DNA from: Neorhizobium galegae bv. officinalis
GTDB lineage: Bacteria > Pseudomonadota > Alphaproteobacteria > Rhizobiales > Rhizobiaceae
DNA length: 64,000 nt
Assembly: GCA_000985875.1 (NCBI GenBank)
Contig: CCRI01000014.1
Location: 1 to 64,000 of the forward strand
Reading direction: 5' to 3'
The position numbers and the translations under genes were made by a program. Below, one piece after another: positions 17,589-26,717 of this stretch; within the stretch, counting starts at the first letter, position 1; every line of letters begins with the position of its first letter. The notes under the pieces were generated by a model. It was not told where the DNA came from. It made no database searches and was given only the letters and a program-made list of their open reading frames with translations.

Positions 17589-18680
17589 ATGGTTTCGCTC
17601 ACTCGTTTCGCTACGCGCGGCCTTCTGGCCGCCGCACTTTCCGGCTTGCTGGCGCATGGTGCCGCGGCCGAGGAGATCATTTTCAAGGACCAGGAAAACC
17701 GCGAGGTGAAACTCGCCAAGGCCGCCGAACGGATCGTTTCGATCGTCATCCCGATGGCCTCGACGGTGATCGCGCTGGACGGCGGGACGAAGAAGCTCGT
17801 CGGCATGAACCCGACTGCCAAGAGCGCCGTGCTCGAAGGCATCCTGAGCAAGATCTTCCCGGAAACCAAGGACATTCCGTCCGACGTGACTGCTCCGAAT
17901 TTCGTGCCGAACATCGAGGCGCTGACGGCGACCAATCCCGATCTCGTCATCCAGTGGGGCGGCCGCGGCAACGATATCGTCGCGCCGATCACCAATGCCG
18001 GCCTCAACGCCATGCTGATCCTTTACGGCACCGAGCAGCTGACCCGCGACTACATGACGATGACCTCCAGGGCGATCGGCAAGCCGGAGCGCATCAAGGA
18101 GCTGGTCGAGTGGCGTGACCGGGTGCAGAAGGATATCGAAGCCAAGGCCAAGGCGATCCCGCAAGACAAGAAGCCCAGCACGCTTTATATCGCCCGCGCG
18201 CTGAGCGAGATTGCAACCACGGGAACCAAGGGCAGCTACAATGCCTGGTACATGGAACTCGTCGGCGGCAGGAACGCTTCGGCCGAACTCAACGGCACGG
18301 TGACGATCAACAAGGAGCAGATCGCTCAGTGGGATCCGGAGATCATCTTTCTCAACGCCTTCGAGGCCAAGCTCGACGTGAACTGGGTCTATAACGACCC
18401 GATCCTGTCGCTGACCAAGGCGGCTCGGAACAAGCGCGTCTACAAGATGCCGCTCGGCGGTTATCGCTGGGATCCGCCGAACCAGGAATCCCCGCTGGCC
18501 TGGATGTGGACGGCCAACCTGACCCAGCCGGATGTCTTCAAATACGATCTGCGCGCCGAGATGAAGTCCGCATACAAGACGCTCTACAACTACGACATCA
18601 CCGATGCCGATATCGATAGCATCCTGTGGATGAAGGAACAGAGCGGCTCGGCCAACTACGCCCAGTTCAAGGCGAAGTAG
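17589..18680 (+). CDS. Metal-chelate ABC substrate-binding protein, FecB/BtuF type
   Basis: The 363-aa protein has a Sec signal peptide ending HGAAAEE. The class III binding fold follows, with RIVSIVIPMASTVIALDGG and PNIEALTATNPDLVIQWGG, linked by a long helix. Such proteins bind siderophores, heme, cobalamin or oxyanions. It is the first gene of a six-gene operon with permease and ATPase next. The ligand is unknown; the linked FmdE-like protein hints at a metal or molybdate-like cargo, which is inference. Confidence 0.9.
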   Translation: MVSLTRFATRGLLAAALSGLLAHGAAAEEIIFKDQENREVKLAKAAERIVSIVIPMASTVIALDGGTKKLVGMNPTAKSAVLEGILSKIFPETKDIPSDVTAPNFVPNIEALTATNPDLVIQWGGRGNDIVAPITNAGLNAMLILYGTEQLTRDYMTMTSRAIGKPERIKELVEWRDRVQKDIEAKAKAIPQDKKPSTLYIARALSEIATTGTKGSYNAWYMELVGGRNASAELNGTVTINKEQIAQWDPEIIFLNAFEAKLDVNWVYNDPILSLTKAARNKRVYKMPLGGYRWDPPNQESPLAWMWTANLTQPDVFKYDLRAEMKSAYKTLYNYDITDADIDSILWMKEQSGSANYAQFKAK

Positions 18681-18683
18681 GTC

Positions 18684-19748
18684 ATGGCGGCGCTGACGCA
18701 GGACGAGGCGGCTCCGATGGTCCGCCGGGCGCACTTGGCACGGCAGACCCTGGTCTTCGCAGGGCTGCTGGCGCTGTTTGCGGTCGCTTTCGTGGTCAGC
18801 CTCTGCGTCGGCCGCTTCTCGGTTCCGGCCACGCGGGCGCTGGAGCTGATCTGGCTCGGCGTGACCGACCCTTGGCGGGAACTCACCACGATCGAGGAGC
18901 GCATCGTACTTCTGGTCCGGGCACCTCGGGTCGTGCTGGCAGCGCTCGCCGGTGCCGGGCTCGCACTCTCGGGTGCGGCACTGCAGGGCGTTTTCCGCAA
19001 TCCGCTGGTCTCGCCGGATATCCTCGGCATCTCGCAGGGAGCGGCCTTCGGCGGTGCGCTCGGCATCATGCTAGGCGTCTGGGGTTTCCCGCTGATCTCC
19101 ATGGTCTTCATCTCGGGCATGGCTGCGGTGATCCTGGTCGGCCTGATCTCGCGCATCAACGGCCGCAGCGAAACGATCACCGTGATCCTTTCCGGCCTCG
19201 TGGTCAGCTCGATGTTCTCGGCCGTCGTCTCGCTGCTGCAATTCGTCGCCGACCCCAATACTTCGCTTCCCGCGATCGTCTACTGGCTGATGGGTTCTTT
19301 CGCGACAGCGACCTGGGAGCGTACCCTGATCGCCGCACCCGGCCTGATCATCGGCGGCGTGCTCCTCTGGATGCTGCGTTTCCGCCTCAACATCCTGTCG
19401 CTGGACGAGTCGGAGGCCCAGAGCCTCGGCGCCAGGACCAACCGCGAACGCTGGATGGTGTTCGGGCTGATCGCCGTCATCGTCGGCAGCCAGGTGGCGG
19501 TTTCCGGCATCATCGGCTGGATCGGCATCGTCATTCCGCATGCCTGCCGCCTGCTGGTCGGCCACGACCATCGCGCGCTGCTGCCGGCCTCGGTCGTGCT
19601 CGGCGCCGGTTTCATGGTGATCATCGACACGCTCGCCCGCACCGCGACCGCCGCCGAAATCCCGCTCGGCGTCATCACCGCCCTCGTCGGCGCGCCGATT
19701 TTCGCGATGCTCCTGCGCAATCACTACCGCGAAAGGAACGGCTCATGA
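18684..19748 (+). CDS. Metal-chelate ABC permease, FecCD family
   Basis: The 354-aa protein has about nine to ten membrane helices and FecCD hallmarks: VLAALAGAGLALSGAALQG, FRNPLVSPDILGISQGAAFG and GWIGIVIPHACRLLVG. It forms a homodimeric channel. It starts 4 nt after the binding-protein gene and its stop overlaps the ATPase start as ATGA. Confidence 0.95.
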   Translation: MAALTQDEAAPMVRRAHLARQTLVFAGLLALFAVAFVVSLCVGRFSVPATRALELIWLGVTDPWRELTTIEERIVLLVRAPRVVLAALAGAGLALSGAALQGVFRNPLVSPDILGISQGAAFGGALGIMLGVWGFPLISMVFISGMAAVILVGLISRINGRSETITVILSGLVVSSMFSAVVSLLQFVADPNTSLPAIVYWLMGSFATATWERTLIAAPGLIIGGVLLWMLRFRLNILSLDESEAQSLGARTNRERWMVFGLIAVIVGSQVAVSGIIGWIGIVIPHACRLLVGHDHRALLPASVVLGAGFMVIIDTLARTATAAEIPLGVITALVGAPIFAMLLRNHYRERNGS

Positions 19749-20506
19749 TCGGTCTCGACAACGCCACGGTCCGTTTTGGTTCGCGCAGCATCATCGAAGG
19801 CCTGAGCTTTTCGGTTCCCGTCGGCCGCACGCTCGCCATCCTCGGCCCAAACGGTCGCGGCAAGACGACGACGCTGAAGGCCATGCTCGGTTTCCAGCGG
19901 CTTGATGATGGCCGCAGGGTCGCGCCCGATATCGTCGGTTACGTGCCGCAGACCGGTACCAGCAACCAGCGTTACCGCGCGCTTGACGTCGTGGTCATGG
20001 GCCGCGCCGCTCATCTCGGCATTTTCGGCCAGCCGGGGCCGGAGGATTTCAGGATCGCCCATTCGGCGCTGGAACGGGCCGGTGCCGCCCGTTTCGCCGA
20101 TCACTATTTCGATCGCCTTTCCGGCGGCGAACGCCAGCTCGTGCTGCTTGCCCGCGCGATTGCCACGGGCTCGCAAGTGTTGGTGCTCGACGAACCGGCG
20201 GCGGCCCTCGACCTGCATAACCAGGAACGGCTTCTGACCCTGCTCAACGCGCTGCGTCAGCCGCGCGACAAGGCGATCGTCTTCACCACCCATGATCCGA
20301 ACCACGCGCTGTCCTCCGCCGACGATGCGCTGCTGATGATGCCGGACGGCCAGCCGCCACTCTTCGGCCCGGTCGCCGAGACGATCACGCCGGAACATCT
20401 GGAAAGCCTCTATGGCGTGCCGATGCGCGTCGTCGAGCTCTCCGGCCCCTCCGGCGAAATTCATCGGGCAGTTCTGCCCGCTTTTGCAGGAATTCGTGCC
20501 GCATGA
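19745..20506 (+). CDS. Metal-chelate ABC ATPase, FecE/FepC type
   Basis: The 253-aa protein has Walker A GPNGRGKT, signature LSGGERQLV, Walker B VLVLDEPAAALD and the switch His in FTTHDPNHA, a Fec-family form. The R inside Walker A is common in this branch. The start overlaps the permease stop and its own stop overlaps the next gene, so six genes form one coupled unit. Confidence 0.94.
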   Translation: MIGLDNATVRFGSRSIIEGLSFSVPVGRTLAILGPNGRGKTTTLKAMLGFQRLDDGRRVAPDIVGYVPQTGTSNQRYRALDVVVMGRAAHLGIFGQPGPEDFRIAHSALERAGAARFADHYFDRLSGGERQLVLLARAIATGSQVLVLDEPAAALDLHNQERLLTLLNALRQPRDKAIVFTTHDPNHALSSADDALLMMPDGQPPLFGPVAETITPEHLESLYGVPMRVVELSGPSGEIHRAVLPAFAGIRAA

Positions 20507-21117
20507 CCATTTTGATGATCCAGTCGCACTACCAGGAGCCGTACTCGATGACCGCGCCGCTGTTCGGCGATGCCATCGCCTCCGGCCTCATGAAGATCGT
20601 GCGCGAGATGGAACTGACCGGGGACGATTTCGCGGCGGCCCGAGGGCTGATCACCACTACCCATCTCGACCAGGTCGGCTTCCAGCGTTTCGCGGCCGAT
20701 GCCACCGCCTTCCTCGATCGTGGCGGCCGCTGGATCTATCACGGCCATATCCTGCGCCCCGTCTTGGCCGAACTCGGCACCTACCGGCCCATCCCCAACC
20801 CGAAGCGGGTGGATTTCGTGCAGGCCCGGCTTTACGACCATCCAATTTTCGCCGGCATCGACCAGAAGATGCTGGAAACCAACCATGGCGTCGCGGGCTT
20901 CTACGGCCGCGGCCACAACCCTCCGCCCGAAGGAGCCGTTGTCATCAATGCGCTCGGTCCGGCACAAACCCCGGTCGACTGGATCTGGGCTCGGCCGCAG
21001 GGCGGCGAGTTTCTCAGCCATGCCGGCAACGAATTCTGGGGTTGCGGCGACGATCCCGAAATCAAGAAGCAGTTGGCGAGCCGCGCCACCGCCTGGCTTG
21101 CCGGAGAGCTGAACTGA
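20503..21117 (+). CDS. Class I glutamine amidotransferase-like (ThuA-like) protein
   Basis: The 204-aa soluble protein has a flavodoxin-like layout: a strand ILMIQSHYQEPY, then GLITTTHLDQ, then FLDRGGRWIYHGHILRP. This resembles ThuA/class I amidotransferase-like domains, and no catalytic Cys is evident at the nucleophile elbow. Several His residues (H9, H54, H79, H81) could bind a metal or substrate. It overlaps the ATPase gene by 4 bp and the next gene by 1 bp. It may be a diverged paralogue of the next protein. Function unknown. Confidence 0.7.
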   Translation: MTILMIQSHYQEPYSMTAPLFGDAIASGLMKIVREMELTGDDFAAARGLITTTHLDQVGFQRFAADATAFLDRGGRWIYHGHILRPVLAELGTYRPIPNPKRVDFVQARLYDHPIFAGIDQKMLETNHGVAGFYGRGHNPPPEGAVVINALGPAQTPVDWIWARPQGGEFLSHAGNEFWGCGDDPEIKKQLASRATAWLAGELN

Positions 21118-21737
21118 TGAGCATTCTCGCGATCCATCCCGGCGCCTATTACCATATCGAGACGCTCGAAGCCCCGCGTTACGCCCATCATTTCGACGTG
21201 CTCGTGCGGCCGGAAGACCTGGCCTCCGTGGATCTCACCGAACACGCCGTCGTCTTCATTCCCTGCCGCACGCCGGCCGATCGCCTGGCGCCGCGTGCAG
21301 CGCAGCTTCGCGCCTATCTCGATCAGGGCGGCACGATCGTCGCGACCGGCGAGACGAATTGGGACGTCTTCCTTCCGGGCATAACCTTCACGCCGCAGCT
21401 GACGAACTGGTGGTGGTGGCTGACGCCCGGCGCCGATCTCGGCGTCCGCATTGCGTCTCCCGACCATTCGCTGTTCCGCCATCTCGGCCAGGACGATCTC
21501 ACCTGGCACCTGCACGGCTGGTTCGATCCACCGGAAGGTGCGGATGTGCTCGCCGTCAACGGCGAGGGAAAACCCATTCTCTATGTGGACGAGGTGACGA
21601 CGCCCGGCCGCATGATCATCACCAGCCTCGACCCGTGTTTCCATCACGGGTCACATTTCATGCCGGCGACGACGCGCTTCCTGGACGGTTTCCTGCCCTG
21701 GATGCGCGAAGAGCTGGACGGAGCAAGGACAAAATGA
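21117..21737 (+). CDS. Second class I amidotransferase-like protein
   Basis: The 206-aa protein has the same layout as its neighbour: ILAIHPGAYYHIET, VVFIPCRTP, then QLRAYLDQGGTIVATGETNW and a late SLDPCFHHGSHF. The cysteine in VVFIPCRTP lies near where class I amidotransferases place the nucleophile, though the usual elbow residues are not obvious. It overlaps both neighbours (TGATG and ATGA). With the previous gene it forms a tandem pair exclusive to this transporter operon in the window. Function unknown. Confidence 0.7.
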   Translation: MSILAIHPGAYYHIETLEAPRYAHHFDVLVRPEDLASVDLTEHAVVFIPCRTPADRLAPRAAQLRAYLDQGGTIVATGETNWDVFLPGITFTPQLTNWWWWLTPGADLGVRIASPDHSLFRHLGQDDLTWHLHGWFDPPEGADVLAVNGEGKPILYVDEVTTPGRMIITSLDPCFHHGSHFMPATTRFLDGFLPWMREELDGARTK

Positions 21738-22237
21738 CCGACAAAATCGACGTTCTCGAAGACGGCAAGCCGCTCTCCTACACCTATGCGGACATGATGC
21801 ATTTCCACGGCTTCGGCTTTCCGGGCGGTGTCGCCCATGCCTTCAAGGTGATGCAGCGCGCCATGCCTCTGCTCAGCCCCGACAGTCCGCCGGAGCGCCG
21901 CGAGATCGTCATCCGCACCGCGTTCCGCGGTCCCGGCGGCCGCGACGCCTTCGAAATGGTGACGCGTGGCCTGACCGAAGGCCGCTATACGGTCGACCAC
22001 GGGCTCGAAAAGCCCGAGCGCGGCAATATTCTCGAACGCTACGTCTTCGAGCTCAGCTATCGCGGTAAGACGGTGACGCTGCAGCTTAAGGAAGGCCATG
22101 TCCGCGAGGAATTCATTGCCGTCAGCCGCAAACCGGACCGGACGCCGGCCGAGGAGGAACGCCTAGTTTGGCTGAAGCAGGAGATGGCCGACCGGCTGCT
22201 CCTGGCGCCGGCCGAGGCAGTTTACGAAGAGGCCTGA
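21734..22237 (+). CDS. FmdE-like protein without metal-binding cysteines
   Basis: The 167-aa protein resembles FmdE, first named from formylmethanofuran dehydrogenase operons. FmdE proteins have FHGHxCPG, then DAxQxxTGCTxGK. Here the equivalents are MHFHGFGFPGGVAHAF (H23, H25) and GRDAFEMVTRGLTEGRYTV, so the Cys positions are replaced while the layout is kept. It is the last gene of the FecBCD-type operon and ends 4 nt from a convergent oxidoreductase. It may bind the transported chelate or metal. The similarity is by eye. Confidence 0.6.
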   Translation: MTDKIDVLEDGKPLSYTYADMMHFHGFGFPGGVAHAFKVMQRAMPLLSPDSPPERREIVIRTAFRGPGGRDAFEMVTRGLTEGRYTVDHGLEKPERGNILERYVFELSYRGKTVTLQLKEGHVREEFIAVSRKPDRTPAEEERLVWLKQEMADRLLLAPAEAVYEEA

Positions 22238-22241
22238 GCCC

Positions 22242-23345
22242 TCAGGAGATAAACAGGCTCCTGAGCTGCGAAGGCTGGCAGCGCAGATACTGCGGTGCCG
22301 GCTTTACCTGGGCACCGAGTTCCGCTGCCGCATGCCACGGCCAGCGCGGGTCGTAGAGGGCCGCGCGGGCGATCGCGACGATATCCGCGTCGCCGGTCGA
22401 AACGATCGCTTCCGCCTGCGTCGGCTCGGTGATCAGCCCGACCGCCACGACCGGCATCTTCACTGCAGCCTTGACGGCACGCGCCAAGGGCACCTGATAG
22501 TTCGGGCCGAGCGGGATTTTCTGTTCGATATGCAGCCCGCCGCTCGACACGTGGATCGCGTCGCAGCCTTTTTCATCCAGCATCTGGGCAAAGGCGATGG
22601 TCTGGTCGATGTCGAGGCCGCCGTCGACCCAGTCCGTCGCCGAGACACGGACCGTCACCGCCTTGTCGGACGGGAAGGCCTGTCGAACGGCATCGAAGAC
22701 TTCCAGCGGAAAGCGCATCCGGTTTTCCAGAGACCCGCCATATTCGTCGGTCCGCTGATTGGAGAGCGGCGACAGGAACTGGTGCAGCAGATATCCGTGC
22801 GCCGCATGGATCTGGATCGCATCGAGCCCGATCCTTGTCGCCCGCACTGCGGAGGCCGCGAATGCGTCCCGAACCTTTTTCAGGCCCTGCCTGTCGAGAG
22901 CCACCGGCGGCACGTATTTCGGATTGAAAGGGATCGCCGAGGCCGACTCGGTCTGCCAACCGTTCGGACGATCCGGGGCGATCTGGCTGCCGCCCAACCA
23001 GGGCTTGTCGGTGGAGGCCTTGCGGCCCGCATGGGCGAGCTGCACCGAGATCGGCATGTCCGACCATTTGCGGATGCTGTCGATCGTGCCGGCCATCGCC
23101 CTCTCGGTCGCGTCGTCGTAGAGCCCGACATCCGCATAGGTGATGCGGCCTTCCGGGGTGACCCCGGTCGCCTCGATCGTCAGAAGCGCTGCGCCGGAAA
23201 GCGCGAGTTGACCCAGATGGATGAGGTGCCAATCGGTCATGCAGCCGTCCTCGGCCGAATATTGGCACATCGGCGCGATGACGATGCGGTTCGAGAGGTC
23301 GAGATTGCGGACGCGAATTGGAGTGAAGAGAGCGGGCTGGGCCAT
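22242..23345 (-). CDS. NADH:flavin oxidoreductase, YqjM-type old yellow enzyme
   Basis: From the ATG at 23345, preceded by AAAGGAA, the protein has 367 aa. It forms an FMN-binding TIM barrel that reduces activated C=C bonds with NAD(P)H. Residues in the YqjM subclass pattern are present: C27 and Y29 in APMCQYSAEDG, and H180, H183, Y185 in QIHAAHGYLLHQF. The YGGSLENRMRF motif is also seen. It is convergent with the FmdE-like operon. Its natural substrate is unknown. Confidence 0.92.
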   Translation of the reverse strand: MAQPALFTPIRVRNLDLSNRIVIAPMCQYSAEDGCMTDWHLIHLGQLALSGAALLTIEATGVTPEGRITYADVGLYDDATERAMAGTIDSIRKWSDMPISVQLAHAGRKASTDKPWLGGSQIAPDRPNGWQTESASAIPFNPKYVPPVALDRQGLKKVRDAFAASAVRATRIGLDAIQIHAAHGYLLHQFLSPLSNQRTDEYGGSLENRMRFPLEVFDAVRQAFPSDKAVTVRVSATDWVDGGLDIDQTIAFAQMLDEKGCDAIHVSSGGLHIEQKIPLGPNYQVPLARAVKAAVKMPVVAVGLITEPTQAEAIVSTGDADIVAIARAALYDPRWPWHAAAELGAQVKPAPQYLRCQPSQLRSLFIS

Positions 23346-23463
23346 GACGGGTTCCTTTGCGCGATCGGTGGCGCTCAAGCGGAGGATGGGGTGCGCCGGG
23401 ACCGGTTCCGGCTTTGTGACAAATCGCGACCGGTGCTTCAAGTCACGCTGATGCGAGGGCCGT

Positions 23464-25338
23464 TCACCAGACGATCGGATGCGTCTCGCCGGTGAGCACG
23501 TTGACGAACCCCTGCGGCGCCCGCTCCGACGGCACTACCAGCACCCAGCGCCAGGGCGAGCAGGTCAGCGTCGCAAACGACAGGCGCTCCGGGAAGCCCG
23601 GCCACCAGCGCGGCGAAAACGTCGGCTCGTACATCCAGTCGATCGTTTCGCCGGCCTTGTAGAGCGCCTGCATTTCCGCATCGAGTTCTTCCGCCGAGCG
23701 CGCCGTCATCAGTCCGCCGACCTCGTAGTGCACGCGGGCGATCACCTTGCCGCCGGACACCAGCACCCAGCCGCCCTGCTGTTCGGCAAGCGCGTTGGCG
23801 ACCATCGCCATCGCCTCGTCGGAGGAGCCGACCACCCAGATATTGTGCTTGTCATGCCCGAGCGTCGAACCGAGTGCCGTATCCGGCGTGCGCGGCCCGG
23901 TGCCGAGCCAGAACATTTTTGAGACCTTGGCCTCGCCGGAGAACCGGTCGACGATCGAGAATTTCGTGACGTTGCGGTCGTGGTCGCGCTGCACGGCGCC
24001 ATCCTTGACCGGCAGTTCCATGGTGATGAATTCGTCCGACCAGTGGAAAGGCCGCAGCAGCGCGGCATTCGCCATGGCCCGATCCGCCGGTGCCTCGATA
24101 CGGAAATCGGCCGCGGTCACCTGACGGTCGATCTTCACCGTCTTTGTCGCCCATTCCGGCCAGTCGATAACCGGTCGTGCGCCGATAAACGTCTTGCCTT
24201 CCGACACCGGCCCGCCATCCGCCCAGACCTTGGCGATTGACAGCTTTTCGACGTCGTCGAGCAGCACGATATCCGCGAAGCGGCCAGGCGCGATCGACCC
24301 GACCCAGGGCGTCAGCCGCATATGCCGCGCCGGGTTGAGCGTCACGCATTGGATGGCGATTTCCGGCGGAAGACCGTTCTCGATCGCGAGCCGGACATTG
24401 TAGTCGGTCGCGCCCATCTTCAGCGTGTCGGAGGCGCTGCGGTCGTCGGTGACGAAAGCCACCTGCGACCAGTCGGCGAGGTTCCTTTCGATGAGGCCGC
24501 GGATCACCTCCGGCAGCGAATGTGGCCGAAGCTCGATGAACAGCCCATGCTGCAGCTTCTGCCAGATCTCCTCCAGGAACCAGCCTTCGTGATCGGAGGC
24601 AAGGCCCGCGGCGGCGAAGGCATTGATCGAGGCCAGATCGCGCAAGCCTGCGCCGTGACCCTCGACCACGCCGCGCTGCTCGAAGGTCGCGCCGATCATG
24701 CCCCAGAGCCGGTCGTAGGAGGGATTTGAGGGATCGGAGATCGACGGCCAGTCCATCACCTCGTCGAGGCCGGCGACCATCAGGCTTTCGCTCATGAACT
24801 GCTTCTGCTCGTCATGACCGAAATAACCGCCGCCCCATTCATAGGCCGTCGGCGGCACGGCCGAGCCGGGCAACGGAAAGATCTTCATCGGCGAGCCGCG
24901 GCGGCGGGCTTCCAGCCAGAATTCCAGGTTGCGCGCGCCGTTGACGTTCGAGAATTCGTGGCTCGCCTCGCAGGTCCAGGTGACCCCGTGCGGCATCACG
25001 AGCGCCGCTTCCCATTCCGGCGTCAGATGCGAGCTTTCGATATGCTTGTGGGCCTCGCCGAAACCCGGAACAGCCGAGAGATCGGGCTCGTGGCTACGTT
25101 CCGTTACCTCGCCTGCAAAACTGCCCGCCGGTCCCACATAGGCGATCCGCCGACCCTTGATGACGATCTCCTGGTCCTCGAGCCACGTCCTGCTGTGGAC
25201 GTCGAGCAGTCTGCCCACCCTCAGCAGCCGGTCCGCAGGCCGTTTGCCGAGCGCCGTCAGCACCAGGTCCTGGCGGATGCGGACTTCATCGGCCGCGTTG
25301 ATCAGCAAATCGTGGGGGGGAGCGGCGGAAATCGTCAT
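23464..25338 (-). CDS. Adenine deaminase-like amidohydrolase
   Basis: The 624-aa protein has the Ade architecture: an N-terminal beta domain, the metal motif EAHKHIESS (H97, H99), then VTWTCEASHEFSNVNG, the VTDDRSASDTL segment, and NPARHM plus GSIAPGRFADIVLLDD. Ade converts adenine to hypoxanthine and ammonia with two metals. The usual DAHVH and DPHE forms are changed to EAHKH and ASHE, so this is a divergent branch and the substrate could be another purine. The start is the ATG at 25338; the signal before it is weak. It is divergent from a PotD-type ABC operon. Confidence 0.8.
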   Translation of the reverse strand: MTISAAPPHDLLINAADEVRIRQDLVLTALGKRPADRLLRVGRLLDVHSRTWLEDQEIVIKGRRIAYVGPAGSFAGEVTERSHEPDLSAVPGFGEAHKHIESSHLTPEWEAALVMPHGVTWTCEASHEFSNVNGARNLEFWLEARRRGSPMKIFPLPGSAVPPTAYEWGGGYFGHDEQKQFMSESLMVAGLDEVMDWPSISDPSNPSYDRLWGMIGATFEQRGVVEGHGAGLRDLASINAFAAAGLASDHEGWFLEEIWQKLQHGLFIELRPHSLPEVIRGLIERNLADWSQVAFVTDDRSASDTLKMGATDYNVRLAIENGLPPEIAIQCVTLNPARHMRLTPWVGSIAPGRFADIVLLDDVEKLSIAKVWADGGPVSEGKTFIGARPVIDWPEWATKTVKIDRQVTAADFRIEAPADRAMANAALLRPFHWSDEFITMELPVKDGAVQRDHDRNVTKFSIVDRFSGEAKVSKMFWLGTGPRTPDTALGSTLGHDKHNIWVVGSSDEAMAMVANALAEQQGGWVLVSGGKVIARVHYEVGGLMTARSAEELDAEMQALYKAGETIDWMYEPTFSPRWWPGFPERLSFATLTCSPWRWVLVVPSERAPQGFVNVLTGETHPIVW

Positions 25339-25589
25339 CGGAGGAATGCCTGTCGGTTCTGATCGCCGGACCCTAAAGACGATGCCCGGACGTGTAAACC
25401 ATCGCAACCCGTGCATCGGCCATCGCCTGTGGCATGCGATGGTTCAAGCCTAAAGAATTTTGCTCTTAAGGGCTCTATGCCTAATAATTGGGCTTGCAGC
25501 CGGACCGTTCAAAAAATAGTATCGCCCTCAATTCCCGGGGTTGCCTCAGGGGAGCATCAACGCCGCTTTTCGAAAAAAGGACACGCCTC

Positions 25590-26630
25590 ATGAAGGCCAC
25601 TCGTTTCACCCAATTGGCAACCCTTGCTCTCCTGGCGACGCTCGGCGGCGCAGCAACGGCAAACGCCCAGTCGAAGACGCTCACCATCTCGTGGTGGGGC
25701 TACAACGGCGAGAAGATGACCGCCAACATCATCGATCCGTTCAAGAAGATCTGCGGCTGCGACATCGTTTTCGAAACCGGCAACAATGCCGACCGCCTCA
25801 ACAAGCTGAAGCTGCGTGACGGCAAGGGCGTCGATGTCATTTACCTGACCGACAGCTTCTCGCAGCTCGGCATCGAGCAGGGCCTGTTCCAGCCGGTCGA
25901 TCCGGCGAAGATCCCGAATCTCTCCGAAATCTACGAGCTCGGCCGTGCGCCGCAGGGCAAATACGGCCCGGCCTATACGATCGGCCGCATCGGCCTCGTG
26001 TACGACTCGGCCAAGGTCAATCCGCCGATCACCTCCTGGAGCGATCTGTGGCGGCCGGACCTGAAGGGCTCGGTTTCGCTTCCGGGCATCACCACCACGG
26101 CCGGCCCGATGGTCGTGGTGCAGGCCGGCAAACATGCCGGCGTCGATCCCTATACCGGCACCGACAAGGCGTTCGAAGCCGTCGAAGCCCTGAAGCCGAA
26201 CGTGGTCAAGAACTACAATACCGGTTCCGAACTGGTGAACCTGATCTCGACCGGCGAAGTGCGCGTCGCAATCGGCCAGGATTTCACGCTCGCCTCCATG
26301 CAGGCCGCGGTGAAGACCATGACCTGGGCGAAGCTCAAGGACGGCGATATCGCCACGCTGAACACAGTCAACATCCCGAAGGGTTCGACCAACGTCGAAC
26401 TGGCTCACCAGTTCATCAACTTCATCCTGTCGAAGGACGTGCAGCAGAAGGAAGCCGAGCAGGGCGTCGATGCGCCGATCTCCACCAAGGTCGTGCTCAC
26501 CCCGGACCAGGCGAAGATCTGGACCTACGGCGCCGATCAGGTTTCGAGCCTGAGCCGCATCGATTACGCCAAGATGAACGCCGCCAAGACCGACTGGATC
26601 GACCGCTGGAACGAGGTTTTCGGCAAGTGA
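25590..26630 (+). CDS. PotD-type ABC substrate-binding protein
   Basis: From the ATG at 25590 the 346-aa protein has a Sec signal peptide ending TANAQS and the extracellular binding-protein family 1/8 fold (LTISWWGYNGEKMTANIIDP). It may use C-G-C near residue 52 (KKICGCDIVF) for a disulfide. It is the first gene of an operon with two permeases and an ATPase. A strong hairpin follows it. Divergence from the adenine deaminase-like gene suggests a nucleobase or amine substrate, not proven. Confidence 0.9.
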   Translation: MKATRFTQLATLALLATLGGAATANAQSKTLTISWWGYNGEKMTANIIDPFKKICGCDIVFETGNNADRLNKLKLRDGKGVDVIYLTDSFSQLGIEQGLFQPVDPAKIPNLSEIYELGRAPQGKYGPAYTIGRIGLVYDSAKVNPPITSWSDLWRPDLKGSVSLPGITTTAGPMVVVQAGKHAGVDPYTGTDKAFEAVEALKPNVVKNYNTGSELVNLISTGEVRVAIGQDFTLASMQAAVKTMTWAKLKDGDIATLNTVNIPKGSTNVELAHQFINFILSKDVQQKEAEQGVDAPISTKVVLTPDQAKIWTYGADQVSSLSRIDYAKMNAAKTDWIDRWNEVFGK

Positions 26631-26671
26631 TTTGATGCCGCATGAACCGGCGGCATGGTTGAATTGAGAAC

Positions 26672-26698
26672 GGAGCGCCGCTATCAACGCGGCGCTCC
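26672..26698 (+). terminator. Strong hairpin between binding-protein and permease genes
   Basis: A perfect 10-bp stem (GGAGCGCCGC / GCGGCGCTCC) with a 7-nt loop sits in the 87-nt gap downstream of the binding-protein gene, with a weaker stem just before it. A short pyrimidine run follows. It likely gives partial termination or 3' protection of the binding-protein message, as at 6898-6921. Confidence 0.6.
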
Positions 26699-26717
26699 TG
26701 CTTTGAAAGAGTACGAG

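Noticed and set aside
25339..25589. Possible purine riboswitch upstream of the adenine deaminase-like gene.
   Set aside because: The conserved purine-aptamer loop sequences were not seen in the divergent gap on either strand.
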